Assembly (NCBI GenBank): GCA_028698975.1 | Contig: JAQVVK010000034.1 | Location: 1-15,292 of the forward strand | From: Victivallaceae bacterium | GTDB lineage: Bacteria > Verrucomicrobiota > Lentisphaeria > Victivallales > Victivallaceae | DNA length: 15,292 bases | Reading direction: 5' to 3' | Shown here: piece by piece, positions 7,714 to 14,262 of the stretch | Position numbering within the stretch: the stretch's first letter is position 1 | How the letters are laid out: each line of letters opens with the position of its first letter | Notes under the pieces: generated by a model | Told to the model about the DNA's origin: nothing | What the model saw: the letters and a program-made list of their open reading frames with translations, nothing else | Database searches by the model: none | Made by a program: the position numbers and the translations under genes

Positions 7714-7757
7714 GCAGGACAACCGGTTTTGTTGTCGGTTGTCCTGCCTTTAATAAT
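7714..7757 (+). terminator. Rho-independent terminator after ilvC
   Basis: A perfect 12-bp stem is formed by GCAGGACAACCG (7714-7725) and CGGTTGTCCTGC (7736-7747) around a 10-nt loop. It begins 19 nt after the ilvC stop. The downstream tract is CTTTAATAAT, T-rich but not a clean poly-T run, so termination may be incomplete and allow some read-through into the monooxygenase gene. The stem is read directly; efficiency is inferred. Confidence 0.8.
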
Positions 7758-7785
7758 GCCTGAACAGGGCAGGGGAGCAATGGAT

Positions 7786-8091
7786 ATGGTCAATGTATTT
7801 GCCCGTTTCGGCATAAAACCGGATTGTATGGAGAATTTCCTCAAGATTATGTTGGCCTATGTGCCGAAAGTTCGTTCGGAGGAGGGTTGTATTCGCTACG
7901 AACCCTGTTTTGACGTGGCCGATGGAGCCGATGCCGAAAAAAACGGTCATTTTGTGACAATATCGGAAACTTGGGAAAGCGACGAACATCTGAAAACACA
8001 TCTTGCCAGTGACGGTATGAATTCTTTCCGGGAGGCGGTCGCGCCTTTGTGCGGGGAATCAACCATAATCGTATTGAGGCCGATCATATGA
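7786..8091 (+). CDS. ABM/YgiN-type small monooxygenase
   Basis: The 101-residue protein fits the antibiotic-biosynthesis-monooxygenase (ABM) fold family, a single ferredoxin-like domain that usually dimerises. Members such as YgiN act on quinols, and others on polyketides or haem. Recognisable features are MVNVFARFGIKPDCMENFL at the start, EEGCIRYEPCFDV (32-44), FVTISETWESDEHLKTHL (56-73) and a C-terminal strand STIIVLRP, the usual order of conserved segments. The ATG at 7786 is chosen because AGGGGAG (7771-7777) lies 8 nt upstream, the same spacing as in ilvC. ATG 7780 would leave only 2 nt, and the upstream frame runs into the ilvC terminator. The stop overlaps the start of the next gene (ATGA), so the two form a coupled pair. 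Substrate is unknown, and ABM proteins are often cofactor-free. Confidence 0.82.
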   Translation: MVNVFARFGIKPDCMENFLKIMLAYVPKVRSEEGCIRYEPCFDVADGADAEKNGHFVTISETWESDEHLKTHLASDGMNSFREAVAPLCGESTIIVLRPII

Positions 8092-8909
8092 TGTTACGCC
8101 GAGTTTCTTTATACGTCAAACGACGGTTGAAGAAAATTCGGACACGCCGGGTTATTACGCTTCATATCGGCGAAAGTCAATATGAAGTTCGTGAATATTG
8201 TTCTCTATGGTTTCGCCGTCCGTTGATACGATATGTGTTTCACAGTTCCCCAGATGGTGATCGCCATATTTCGGCAATCGACTTGAGCGATCCAACCAAC
8301 ATGCCGGTGATGAGCTATGCCAAGCCATTCTGTGACAAATGGTTGCAAGCAAAAGAAAGCCGGGCATTGGTTTTGGGGGTAGGGGGTGGAGGCATACCGC
8401 GCTATATGGCAGTCAACTTTGACCGGTGCCGGATCACCGGCGTTGAAATCGAGCCTGATTTTATTGCCCTCGCCCGCCAATATTTCCTGAGTGACTTATC
8501 TGAATCGAGGCGGAAACAGCTCGAAATTGTGGTTGACGACGCCAGACACTTTATCGCGCACGACGATCGAAAATTCGATTTGATAATAAGCGATATATGT
8601 AATTCGCAACGGGCTTGTCATGAGATATATGATGATGTTTTCATCAGAGATCTACATCAACGTCTTGCCACTGGCGGTGTAATTGTTTTCAATATGTATT
8701 CAACCCCGGCCAGACCATGCGCAACCGTGTTGCAAAATCTTCGACGTGAATTTGACTGGGTGGAGCTTTTGGTTTCCCGGAACAGTACCGAGCCGGTCAT
8801 CATTGCCGGTGGTGCGCAAGCATATAAATCCGTCAAAGAGCTTTTGGAACATATTTCCACCCGTCGCGGTATTGTGCGCTGGATGACTGAATTTACCGAC
8901 ATTCAATAA
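8088..8909 (+). CDS. Spermidine-synthase-like Rossmann protein
   Basis: The 273-residue protein has the class I SAM-dependent Rossmann core of the spermidine synthase superfamily. Motif I reads ALVLGVGGGGIPRY (93-106), followed by VEIEPDFIALAR (119-130), with an acidic residue at the ribose-binding position. DDARHF (150-155) and FDLIISDICNS (163-173) match the acidic segments that bind adenine and carry the catalytic Asp in true spermidine synthases. The usual G-G-G-D-G-G is altered: its Asp is replaced, and I cannot see the polyamine-binding Tyr/Gln set. I therefore call it spermidine-synthase-like, not speE. Many such homologues are uncharacterised. The N-terminus is strongly basic (KRRLKKIRTRR, 11-21). 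The ATG at 8088 overlaps the upstream stop (ATGA), with TGAGG 8 nt before it; an in-frame GTG at 8049 is unlikely. Its last codons are partly duplicated downstream. Confidence 0.8.
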   Translation: MMLRRVSLYVKRRLKKIRTRRVITLHIGESQYEVREYCSLWFRRPLIRYVFHSSPDGDRHISAIDLSDPTNMPVMSYAKPFCDKWLQAKESRALVLGVGGGGIPRYMAVNFDRCRITGVEIEPDFIALARQYFLSDLSESRRKQLEIVVDDARHFIAHDDRKFDLIISDICNSQRACHEIYDDVFIRDLHQRLATGGVIVFNMYSTPARPCATVLQNLRREFDWVELLVSRNSTEPVIIAGGAQAYKSVKELLEHISTRRGIVRWMTEFTDIQ

Positions 8910-9028
8910 AACATAATATTGCCGTCACTACTTGCGGTAAAATAATCTTCCACCCCCCAACACCGGATTCAAGCCGTCGCGGTATTGTGCGCTGGCGGTA
9001 AAATGAATCCCCCCAACGCCGGATTCAA
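8861..9028 (+). repeat. Partial tandem duplication of the gene tail and spacer
   Basis: A 22-nt block at 8861-8882, inside the end of the spermidine-synthase-like gene, recurs exactly at 8974-8995 (113 nt apart, beginning CCGTCGCGGTATTGTG). In copy 1 the unit ends with GCGGTAAAAT (8934-8943), AATC, then CCCC, AACACCGGATTCAA (to 8972). In copy 2 GCGGTAAAAT (8995-9004), AATC, CCCCCC and AACGCCGGATTCAA (to 9028) follow the 22-nt block almost immediately. This is best explained as a duplication of a unit of about 113 nt, followed by loss of about 60 nt from the second copy. The alignment was made by eye. Confidence 0.75.
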
Positions 9029-9044
9029 TATCTTGCACCGGGGT

Positions 9045-9100
9045 GATCGGACGAACAGCCTGAATTTCAGGAAAAACCGGAGAAACCTCGGTTGCCGATC
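9045..9100 (+). ncRNA. Candidate structured RNA (three-way junction)
   Basis: GATCGG (9045-9050) can pair with CCGATC (9095-9100) to close a domain containing two local hairpins. The first is CCTGA/TCAGG around 9059-9071, a near-perfect palindrome with a short loop. The second is AACCG (9075-9079) with CGGTT (9089-9093). Three helices nested this way in 56 nt look like a compact junction, and a terminator hairpin follows on the same strand at 9230-9255. No known RNA family is recognised, and short helices of 5-6 bp can arise by chance, so this is a low-confidence proposal. Confidence 0.25.
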
Positions 9101-9229
9101 TTTGCGTTGTAAAGCCTCTCTCATGGTCTTTATTTTTTATGGAATGACTTTATCCATCTTTATTTCTAAAGATTTCAGAGCCGTTTCCGCCCAATTTGCA
9201 ACGTCGCATAATGGCGGTTATGTTAAATT

Positions 9230-9255
9230 AGCCATTGGTCAAAAATGGCTTTTTT
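9230..9255 (+). terminator. Rho-independent terminator, plus strand
   Basis: AGCCATT (9230-9236) pairs with AATGGCT (9244-9250) across a 7-nt loop and runs directly into TTTTTT (9250-9255). This is a textbook intrinsic terminator for plus-strand transcripts. It lies about 320 nt beyond the stop of the spermidine-synthase-like gene, so either that operon has a long 3' untranslated region or a separate short transcript ends here. Confidence 0.65.
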
Positions 9256-9259
9256 GAAA

Positions 9260-9290
9260 TCATAACATATTATTGATATGTTTGTTATGA
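9260..9290. repeat. AT-rich inverted repeat
   Basis: TCATAAC (9260-9266) is matched by GTTATGA (9284-9290), and ACATAT (9265-9270) by ATATGT (9276-9281), around a TATTG centre. The arms overlap with a small register shift, making an imperfect palindrome of 31 nt. It could be a protein-binding site or a second hairpin downstream of the terminator; nothing in the sequence names a regulator. Confidence 0.4.
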
Positions 9291-9396
9291 CTATTGATAA
9301 CCCTGCTTGTTAATAACTTGCGAATAAATAGTCTGCGACATTACTACAATATGGGGCAATATGTCAACATTGGGATATAAAAGGAAGTCCGTCGTT

Positions 9397-9630
9397 ATGG
9401 ATAAAGAAAATTATTTACCGCGGTTGTTCTTTAATGGACGGGGATCGGTGTCAGCAAAAACAAAGAAGTATTATCGCGAAAAACTGAAGCGTACTTCCGG
9501 CAAGCACAAACAAGTGCCAAATTGCGTGGCTGTATTTTACTTTCATAATATAAAACACCACTCCAACCGTATAGGCCAGACCTCCGAACAGGATCAATCC
9601 GAATTCAGTGGCAGTCATAAAATCATATAA
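9397..9630 (+). CDS. Doubtful small open frame, antisense to hlyIII end
   Basis: ATG at 9397 is preceded by AAGGAAG (9381-9387) at 9-nt spacing and opens a 77-residue frame that begins MDKENYLPRLFFNGRGSVSA and is Lys/Arg-rich. From 9451 on it runs opposite the haemolysin-III gene, so its C-terminal two thirds may be only the shadow of that gene. I recognise no family. It is kept because the ribosome-binding site is good and the first part lies in otherwise empty DNA. It would encode a basic cytoplasmic protein without a signal peptide or membrane segment. Confidence 0.15.
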   Translation: MDKENYLPRLFFNGRGSVSAKTKKYYREKLKRTSGKHKQVPNCVAVFYFHNIKHHSNRIGQTSEQDQSEFSGSHKII

Positions 9631-10089
9631 TTGATCGATCCTGACCGCGCAGAGCCATCCCATCGCCAGATAAAGTATAATCGTAACCACGCTGAACTTC
9701 CCGAAAAACAGAAAGTTATGCAGCAAACCGATTGCCGCCAATCCCCACTCGGCTATCAAGATCCACATACCGGTACGATTGGGGACCGCCGTAATCATAA
9801 TCGGCGTATAGGTACCGGCAATCAGTAGATAAATCGCCGCATGATCGAATTTACGGCACAATCCGCGACATTTACCGTTGGTATCCGCATAATGATAAAC
9901 CGTCGAAAAGATATACATGGCAAGCAATGACGCGCTGTAAATCAAAAAACCGATTGCTGCCATCCGGCTGCGGCAGTGAAGCACCCCCCACGCACCCCCT
10001 ACCCCGGCAATTACCACAATCGCTCCCGCCAAGTGAGTTATCACATTGGCGCGTTCTTCTTCGACCGAATAACTTTTGACCTTGCTCAT
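9451..10089 (-). CDS. Haemolysin III / PAQR-family membrane protein
   Basis: This 212-residue integral membrane protein has about seven hydrophobic segments and belongs to the HlyIII/PAQR family. Conserved features are EERANVITHLAG near the N-terminus, STVYHY (His66), FDHAAIYLLIAGTYTP (Asp82 and His83 region) and KYSHAIWHLFVLAG near the C-terminus (His188, His192). In PAQR proteins these Ser/His/Asp/His positions form a zinc site linked to ceramidase-like hydrolysis. Bacterial members carry the haemolysin name from a Bacillus protein, and their normal role is unclear. The ATG at 10089 overlaps the stop of the GNAT gene (ATGA at 10089-10086) and is preferred over the upstream in-frame codon at 10128. 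It is the last gene of the polyphosphate unit. I see no clear hairpin terminator after it on the minus strand. Confidence 0.92.
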   Translation of the reverse strand: MSKVKSYSVEEERANVITHLAGAIVVIAGVGGAWGVLHCRSRMAAIGFLIYSASLLAMYIFSTVYHYADTNGKCRGLCRKFDHAAIYLLIAGTYTPIMITAVPNRTGMWILIAEWGLAAIGLLHNFLFFGKFSVVTIILYLAMGWLCAVRIDQLYDFMTATEFGLILFGGLAYTVGVVFYIMKVKYSHAIWHLFVLAGSTLQFFAIILLCFC

Positions 10090-10571
10090 GGTGCAGGCAG
10101 CTCCATTGGTGTATATACGACTCCGCACTCGACCGATTCATCGCCGGTTGCGGTAAAACCGTATCGCTCGTAAAATCCGACCGCGTTATGTGATGACAAA
10201 ACCGTAAAACGACCTGCCGGATTTTTAATGCGACAGATCAATCGCATGCGGTCTAATAATGCGCGTCCGATACCGACACGCCGACGCATTGGATCGACCA
10301 ACAGCATGGTGATCTCTCTGAAATCACGAAATTCAACCATTCCAACCAGCGTGCCTGACAAATCCGTCGCGACAAGCGCGGCGCAGCCTCCGCCACTCCA
10401 ACGCTCTCCGATTGCTTGCGGCGTGGTATAGAGCGTGAAAATCATCGCCCCGTCCGGTTCATAATCGCAACGTAAATCATGCTCGAAACAAAGCGCGGCA
10501 AGCCGGGAAACCTCCACCGCCTCCCGTGCCCGCGCCGGGCGTATGTCAAATGCCGGATTTGTTGTCATCAT
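10086..10571 (-). CDS. GNAT-family N-acetyltransferase
   Basis: The 161-residue protein has the GNAT fold signature. The acetyl-CoA pyrophosphate-binding motif A lies at VDPMRRRVGIGRALLDRM (92-109), matching R-x-x-G-x-G/A. The HNAVGFYERYGF segment (128-139) is the usual motif B Tyr-containing stretch. It should transfer an acetyl group from acetyl-CoA to a small-molecule or protein amine; the substrate is unknown. The start is ATG at 10571 with a second ATG at 10568. Either overlaps the end of ppk by more than 20 nt, and no strong Shine-Dalgarno sequence is present, so translation is probably coupled to ppk. Its stop overlaps the haemolysin-III start. Confidence 0.88.
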   Translation of the reverse strand: MMTTNPAFDIRPARAREAVEVSRLAALCFEHDLRCDYEPDGAMIFTLYTTPQAIGERWSGGGCAALVATDLSGTLVGMVEFRDFREITMLLVDPMRRRVGIGRALLDRMRLICRIKNPAGRFTVLSSHNAVGFYERYGFTATGDESVECGVVYTPMELPAP

Positions 10572-12681
10572 GATTTTCTGGCGCAGTATAAACCTTTAAC
10601 GCATCGCCCGACAGTTGTTTGGCATCAGCCTCCGCCAATGCACAAAAATAATCATAACTCGCTTGCTGACTGCGTTTTGTTGTGTATTTTTCAAGCTCGG
10701 CCGGCCGGATGTACTTTCCGGATGCCGTTAGGCGGCGCGCCTTGTCGCTATCGGCAAGCTGATAAGCCAGAAGCTTCATTATCACCGCCCGAAGTCGCTC
10801 ATCGTCAACCGGAAACATCAGCTCGATACGGCGACTCAAATTGCGAAACATCAGATCCGCGCTCGACAAATAAAGCTCCTCGGAGCCGTTATTGCGAAAG
10901 TAAAAGACTCGACTGTGCTCAAGAAAACGATCGACTATACTTATTATTCGCACATTTTCCTGCCCGACCTTGGGGCGATAACAGCATATTCCGCGCACCA
11001 CCAGCTCGATTTTAACCCCGGCGTCAGCTGCTTTATGCAGCAATTTTATCATATCTTCGTCGGATAGGCTGTTCATCTTTGCAATAATGTGACCGGGATT
11101 ATCCGCGGTTGAACTGGCGATCTCCCGCTCAATCATGGCGTAAACTTTTTCGCGGAGGTCAAACGGAGCCACCGCTATCCGGTTCCACGCCGCCGGCGGT
11201 GACGAGTAGCCGGTCAAAACGTTAAATAGATTGGCCACATCATAGCCGAGCGAGGAGTCGCAACTCATAATCCCGAGATCGGTATATAACGTCGCGGTCT
11301 TGTCGTTGTAATTACCGGTTGCCAGATGCACATACCGGCGGATAGCTCCGTCTTCCCGCCGCACCACCAGCAACGCCTTGGCGTGCACCTTAAGCCCGAC
11401 AATACCGTAAACCACATGCGCTCCGGATTCCTCCAGTTTGCGAGCCCAGACGATATTGTTTCCTTCGTCAAAACGGGCTTTCAATTCGACCAGCACGGTA
11501 ACCTGTTTGCCGTTTTCGGCGGCATGCTGCAATGCGCGCACCACCGGTGAATTGCCGCTCACCCGGTAGAGCGTCTGTTTGATCGCCAGCACCTCCGGGT
11601 CGGCGGCGGCCTCCTCGATCAACCTCACGATCGGCGAAAAGGCGTGAAACGGCGGAGCCACCAAAATCGAACCGCGTCTGGATATCGCTTCAAAAATAGA
11701 GCCGTAATCTTCCAACCCGCCTGGCATAATCGGCGGCCACGGTTTCTCCAGCAACTCGGGCCGACCGGCCCGGCCGATCAATTCAAAGAACTGCTTCAAA
11801 TGCATCGGCGCACGATTGCGATAAAGAAACATCGGCGCAAGATCGAACTGCTTTTCCAGCCACTCGACCAATTTTCCCTGCGCGTCAAATGGCAACTCCA
11901 ATCGTATCGGCTCCCGATGACGCCGCTGCAGCAATTTCTTTTCGATGCTTGACAGGAGATCGTCCACCCCCTCATCCTCCACCGAAAAATCCATGTCGCG
12001 TGTCACGCGAAAAGGAAAACAATCCAATATCTCACAGCCGCTGAACAGTGCGGCCAAGTTATCCATGATAAGTTCTTCCAACAGCATGAAACACCGACCA
12101 TCGGCGTCATCTGTCACCAATATAAAACGGGGCAGCACGTCGGGCACTTCCACAAAAGCATAAACGGTTTTGTTTTCTCCGGCGGGCTTCATACTCACGG
12201 AGATCTCAATCGCCCCGGAGCTGAGGATGGGGAACGGGTGCGCCGAATCCACCGCAAGCGGCGTCAACGCCGGCAGCACCTGCGCCCGGAAACGGGCCGA
12301 CATCGTCCGGCGCAATCCCGGTGCGAGTTCGGCCGGGTGAACCAGCCGCACGCCGTGACCGGCCAGCTCCGGCAGCAGATCATTCATCAAACAGTCGGTC
12401 TGGGTTTTCAAGAGCCGGTCTAACTTTTTTCTGAGCTGTTTAAGTTGAAAAGACGGGCGGTTTCCGGCCGGGTCGGGCAGATCGCGCTCCATTTTGACCA
12501 ACTGGCGCAGCCCGGCCACACGAACCATAAAGAATTCGTCAAGGTTGCCGGAGAAGATGGCGATGAATTTCATGCGTTCCAGCAGCGGATTGGCTTTGCA
12601 CATCGCTTCATCCAACACTCTGCCGTTGAAGTCCACCCAGCTTAACTCTCGACTGATGAAATCCTTGGATTCGCTGCTCAT
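10546..12681 (-). CDS. ppk: Polyphosphate kinase PPK1
   Basis: The 711-residue protein is of usual PPK1 length and reversibly builds polyphosphate from ATP. N-terminal RELSWVDFNGRVLDEA (11-26) and the SGNLDEFFMVRVAGL block (44-58) are classic PPK1. The catalytic half contains the phospho-histidine candidate His433 in GLKVHAKALLVVRRE (429-443), equivalent to E. coli His435. The second conserved His is His452 in YVHLATGNYND. Near the end SSADLMFRNLSRRIELMFPV (606-625) matches the SADxMxRNLxRRxE motif, with Leu where Trp is common. The ATG at 12681 overlaps the stop of the ppx-like gene (TAATG) and has GAGGAG at 12698-12693, 11 nt upstream; the in-frame GTG at 12693 touches that site and is unlikely. 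Coupling to a Ppx homologue puts synthesis and turnover or sensing of polyphosphate in one unit. Confidence 0.97.
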   Translation of the reverse strand: MSSESKDFISRELSWVDFNGRVLDEAMCKANPLLERMKFIAIFSGNLDEFFMVRVAGLRQLVKMERDLPDPAGNRPSFQLKQLRKKLDRLLKTQTDCLMNDLLPELAGHGVRLVHPAELAPGLRRTMSARFRAQVLPALTPLAVDSAHPFPILSSGAIEISVSMKPAGENKTVYAFVEVPDVLPRFILVTDDADGRCFMLLEELIMDNLAALFSGCEILDCFPFRVTRDMDFSVEDEGVDDLLSSIEKKLLQRRHREPIRLELPFDAQGKLVEWLEKQFDLAPMFLYRNRAPMHLKQFFELIGRAGRPELLEKPWPPIMPGGLEDYGSIFEAISRRGSILVAPPFHAFSPIVRLIEEAAADPEVLAIKQTLYRVSGNSPVVRALQHAAENGKQVTVLVELKARFDEGNNIVWARKLEESGAHVVYGIVGLKVHAKALLVVRREDGAIRRYVHLATGNYNDKTATLYTDLGIMSCDSSLGYDVANLFNVLTGYSSPPAAWNRIAVAPFDLREKVYAMIEREIASSTADNPGHIIAKMNSLSDEDMIKLLHKAADAGVKIELVVRGICCYRPKVGQENVRIISIVDRFLEHSRVFYFRNNGSEELYLSSADLMFRNLSRRIELMFPVDDERLRAVIMKLLAYQLADSDKARRLTASGKYIRPAELEKYTTKRSQQASYDYFCALAEADAKQLSGDALKVYTAPENHDDNKSGI

Positions 12682-14249
12682 TACAACGCGCACTCCTCTA
12701 TCTTTAGATCAAGCCCGAATACGTCGCCAAAAAGATCGCCTTTAAGCCCCAGATAAAAACGCTCCAGACGAAAATCTCCGCCGCCGTCGTCCGGTGTCTG
12801 CAAAGACAATGTATGCCCGTGCACGGCCACCCGCGCCAGATTGAACCGCCCTCCCCGCGAACAGTCGAGCGAATCCGCCACTCGCATGATGGCCGCCAAC
12901 TTGAGTACGGCGACCTTGTCTTCCGGTGGCATGGAGAGATATTCCGGTTGAAGTTCAGACGGCAGTTCGTGCCGGTGATAGCGCGCGATTGCGGCGATGA
13001 TCTGCTGCTCGCGGCGCGACACCCCGGGCAAACTCAGGTTTGAAATAATATAATACGAGTGAAGATGATGGCGTCGGGCGTCAAGAAAACGGCCTATGTC
13101 ATGCAGCCTCGCCGCGCAATCGAGCAAAATATCGGAATTGGCCGGAAAATCAAAATCGCGCCGCAATCTGGTCAGCAGTTTGTGCGAAAGCTCCGCAACG
13201 CTGGCCGCATGCGCCGGGTCATAACCGTATTTATGGCCGATCGCATCGCAAATCGCTAAAATATCGCGGGCAAAGGGGTCTTTGTGACTGTCGTTTTGCC
13301 GCACCAGCTCCATCGCCAGAGCCCGGCGGGTGGTCACTCCGGGTGAAATGAACTCAACACAGTTGAATTCACTCATAAAATACTCTATAATGGCGGCGCA
13401 GGCGGCTTTGCTGGCGGATATTTCTGCCGCCAAAGGTTTGGAGGCGTCGGCGGCACCGGCACGCCCGGACGCGACCGCAGTCAACGCCTGCTCGGCCCGC
13501 CCCACCGCTTCGCCGGTGGAAAGCACGATATGCCGCTCATCGTCGGAGTTCTTTTCTTCTCCGAAAACCAGCATCCGCACCGAAGCCCCCATGCCGGTCA
13601 ACGTCACCGGCTGATCGGCATGAATGCCGACGCTTTCACAAATGCGTCTCGGCAGATCGACCGAGCGGAGATTTTCCACGGTCTGCTCCAACGATTCCGA
13701 AGCGCGGCCAAATGCGTCAAACATGCGAGAAGTGCCGATGGCGACTTCCTCGCTGAACTTCATCACGCCCTTCTCAAAACAGCTTACCAGCAGCGAACCG
13801 GTGCCGACCACCAAAAAGATCCCGGTCTTGACGTCAAAATCCATGACCCGGCGCAAATCGTCGCGCATGGCCAGAAATGATACGCGGGTTTCTTCCTGCG
13901 GCTCCAGAATCTCAACCTCAAGTCCGCTTTCGCTGAAAATCCGGTTGATGACCAGATCACGGTTAAAGGCTTCGCGCACCGCGCTGGTGGCGACGACCCG
14001 GTAAAGAGTAATGCGGTATTCCTCCATTTTCCTGGCAAAATCGCGCATAACCGAGGCCAGAAGCTGGAGGTTTTCCGGCGAAACCCGTCCGCGCCGGAAT
14101 ACGTCAAAACCAAGATTCACCGACTTGGAGAGACTTTCCAATAGTTTGACGCGCCCGCCGGAGCGACATTCAAAAATATCGAGCCGCACCGAATGCGCTC
14201 CGATGTCCACCACACCGAGCTGGAAAGGATATTTACGCCGGTCTCCCAT
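12681..14249 (-). CDS. Ppx/GppA-family protein with C-terminal HD domain
   Basis: The 522-residue protein has an ASKHA-fold Ppx/GppA domain (about 10-310) followed by an HD-type phosphohydrolase domain (about 330-510). In the first domain DIGAHSVRLDIFE (15-27), VVATSAVREAFN (86-97) and the EPQEE (116-120) region holding the catalytic-Glu position are family-like. The second phosphate motif, normally DIGGGSTE, reads VVGTGSLLV (147-155), so its leading Asp and trailing Glu are lost. The HD domain keeps LHDIGRF (382-388), HHLHSYYIISN, YHRH (424-427) and D459. Family members hydrolyse polyphosphate or pppGpp; given the altered motif, activity here is uncertain and a regulatory or HD-based role is possible. 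ATG 14249 (or GTG 14252) lies 13 nt after the lipoprotein stop. The gene is joined to ppk through TAATG. It should be named ppx only with this caveat. Confidence 0.88.
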   Translation of the reverse strand: MGDRRKYPFQLGVVDIGAHSVRLDIFECRSGGRVKLLESLSKSVNLGFDVFRRGRVSPENLQLLASVMRDFARKMEEYRITLYRVVATSAVREAFNRDLVINRIFSESGLEVEILEPQEETRVSFLAMRDDLRRVMDFDVKTGIFLVVGTGSLLVSCFEKGVMKFSEEVAIGTSRMFDAFGRASESLEQTVENLRSVDLPRRICESVGIHADQPVTLTGMGASVRMLVFGEEKNSDDERHIVLSTGEAVGRAEQALTAVASGRAGAADASKPLAAEISASKAACAAIIEYFMSEFNCVEFISPGVTTRRALAMELVRQNDSHKDPFARDILAICDAIGHKYGYDPAHAASVAELSHKLLTRLRRDFDFPANSDILLDCAARLHDIGRFLDARRHHLHSYYIISNLSLPGVSRREQQIIAAIARYHRHELPSELQPEYLSMPPEDKVAVLKLAAIMRVADSLDCSRGGRFNLARVAVHGHTLSLQTPDDGGGDFRLERFYLGLKGDLFGDVFGLDLKIEECAL

Positions 14250-14262
14250 CACTGCCGTACCG

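Larger units (their letters stand above)
8910..9450. other. Long spacer without a convincing gene
   Basis: These 541 nt lie between the spermidine-synthase-like gene and the convergent haemolysin-III gene. The part from about 9120 on is more AT-rich than its neighbours. The stretch holds the partial duplication (8861-9028), a possible three-way-junction RNA (9045-9100), a terminator hairpin (9230-9255), an AT-rich inverted repeat (9260-9290) and a second imperfect inverted repeat (GACAT at 9337-9341 to ATGTC at 9361-9365). The open frame at 8985-9257 has a composition and start region typical of non-coding sequence. A frame starting at 9397 is listed separately as doubtful. Confidence 0.6.

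Noticed and set aside
7021..7722. Minus-strand frame (233 codons) opposite ilvC
   Set aside because: Shadow of ilvC, whose catalytic residues are all on the plus strand.
9059..9071. CCTGAATTTCAGG palindrome as an independent hairpin terminator or operator
   Set aside because: Too short, no T-run follows, and as a hairpin the loop must eat into the stem; only considered as part of the larger fold.
8985..9257. Open frame of 90 codons in the spacer
   Set aside because: It begins inside the duplicated repeat without a ribosome site, shows no domain, and ends in the terminator hairpin.
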